Positions 63,509 through 64,000 of a DNA stretch of 64,000 bases are shown here, in pieces; position 1 is the first letter of the stretch; the number at the start of each line of letters is the position of its first letter. The DNA lies in NCBI RefSeq assembly GCF_047675955.1, contig NC_132918.1, forward strand, positions 87,807,139 through 87,871,138, written 5' to 3'. The stretch is from Chlorocebus sabaeus (taxonomy: Eukaryota > Chordata > Mammalia > Primates > Cercopithecidae). The notes beneath the pieces were generated by a model. That model did not search any database. It was not told where the DNA came from and worked only from the letters and a program-made list of their open reading frames with translations. The translations under genes and the position numbers were made by a program.

Positions 63509-64000
63509 TCCAAAGGATTTTTGAGTAGAACATGGTTTCTGCAGCTTTTTGCCCAATCCTGTACCTGGCTTCCCTTGAAGACAAGCACAGGGACTATTTT
63601 CACCTGAGAGGTGTTCACCTCTCATTTTATAGGGAGGCGACAGGTAATTGGAGAAACAAACCTGGGAACATTTCAAAGCTGCCAGTCTTACAAACATCTT
63701 GCCCATGTCCGTAACATAACATTTTTTTCTGAGAAAGCGACTGGAGTTTCCACTTTATTGCTCAAACTGAGATGAATCTCCACCCCTCCACTCTTGAAGA
63801 ATCCTCTTGCTGCTTCCCACCCCGTTCTTCCATCTCTCCCCTGAGTAACAGGTGCATGCATTGTAACTAGGGTGCACCAGTTTCACCAGGCAGCTCTCCT
63901 TCAAGGGAAACCTCCCTTTAGGCTTTTTCTCACCTCATCACAACACAAACAGGTAAGACTGATAAGAAAACCAAACACTGATAAAGAAATCTCCTCTTTG
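63509..64000. other. no recognised feature
   Basis: Unassigned sequence to the window end. Confidence 0.4.

Noticed and set aside
1..64000. CpG island, tRNA, snRNA, rRNA or CRISPR array
   Set aside because: I scanned for CpG-dense stretches and for the start motifs of common small RNA genes and saw none. The only tandem repeats are microsatellites and short minisatellites without unique spacers of constant length.
1..64000. Human origin
   Set aside because: Most Alus would fit human, but all three youngest copies carry the GATCCGGCC-derived box that I associate with Old World monkeys. I therefore prefer a cercopithecid source, pending alignment.

Overview
This window is primate nuclear DNA and contains no gene that I can support. 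It is dominated by interspersed repeats: about 29 Alu-related copies in both orientations, two young LINE-1 3' ends, several old LINE-1 and LINE-2 remnants, many MIR fragments, eight MLT1-like (ERVL-MaLR) LTR pieces, MER5-type hAT remnants and one Tigger1 DNA transposon. The three youngest Alus (7536-7844, 41529-41835, 59323-59620) carry changes that I associate with the Alu subfamilies which expanded in Old World monkeys. These are a GATCCGGCC box, or its two CpG-decay products, in place of GATCGCGCC, and in two copies ACTAGCCGGGC[G/A]AGG in place of ATTAGCCGGGCGTGG. I therefore place the source in Cercopithecidae (macaque, baboon, guenon or relatives) rather than human. I cannot name the genus.

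Layout. 0-12 kb: MER5-type and MLT1 LTR remnants, three older Alus and one monkey-type AluY inserted in an antisense MLT1 LTR. 12-22 kb: MIR, L2, a young L1 3' end (13.8-14.1 kb), four Alus and an old L1M 3' end. 22.4-24.8 kb: a clear three-layer nest of a MIR split by a Tigger1 element, itself split by an Alu. The Tigger1 holds a broken transposase pseudogene. 24.8-31.5 kb: Alus, MIRs and L2. 31.5-33.8 kb: a nest of MLT1-like LTRs, with one LTR inserted inside another and a third inserted in an L2. 34.6-35.4 kb: a C-rich tract, a tiny L1PA insertion inside the target-site duplication of an older AluJ, and an AT palindrome. 36.8-41.8 kb: an MLT1 LTR, an Alu whose tail has grown into a long GGAA array, an L2, and a second monkey-type AluY. 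42.7-53 kb: L2s (one long stretch at 45.4-46.3 kb), Alus, a 38-bp tandem repeat and an Alu whose left arm is present three times. 53-64 kb: more Alus, L1M 3' ends, a MER5A, a third monkey-type AluY and a closely spaced inverted Alu pair near 63 kb.

The longest open frames are explained by repeats: antisense Alu, the GGAA array, or MER5 plus MLT1. I saw no CpG island, no convincing exon chain, no tRNA, rRNA or snRNA gene, and no CRISPR array. The window could be intronic or intergenic; sequence alone does not decide. There are no genes here that work together. The value of the window is in its repeat nesting order, lineage-specific insertions, unstable tandem arrays and structure-forming tracts. 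Repeat family names come from remembered consensus features, not from a database search. Boundaries of the older elements are approximate.
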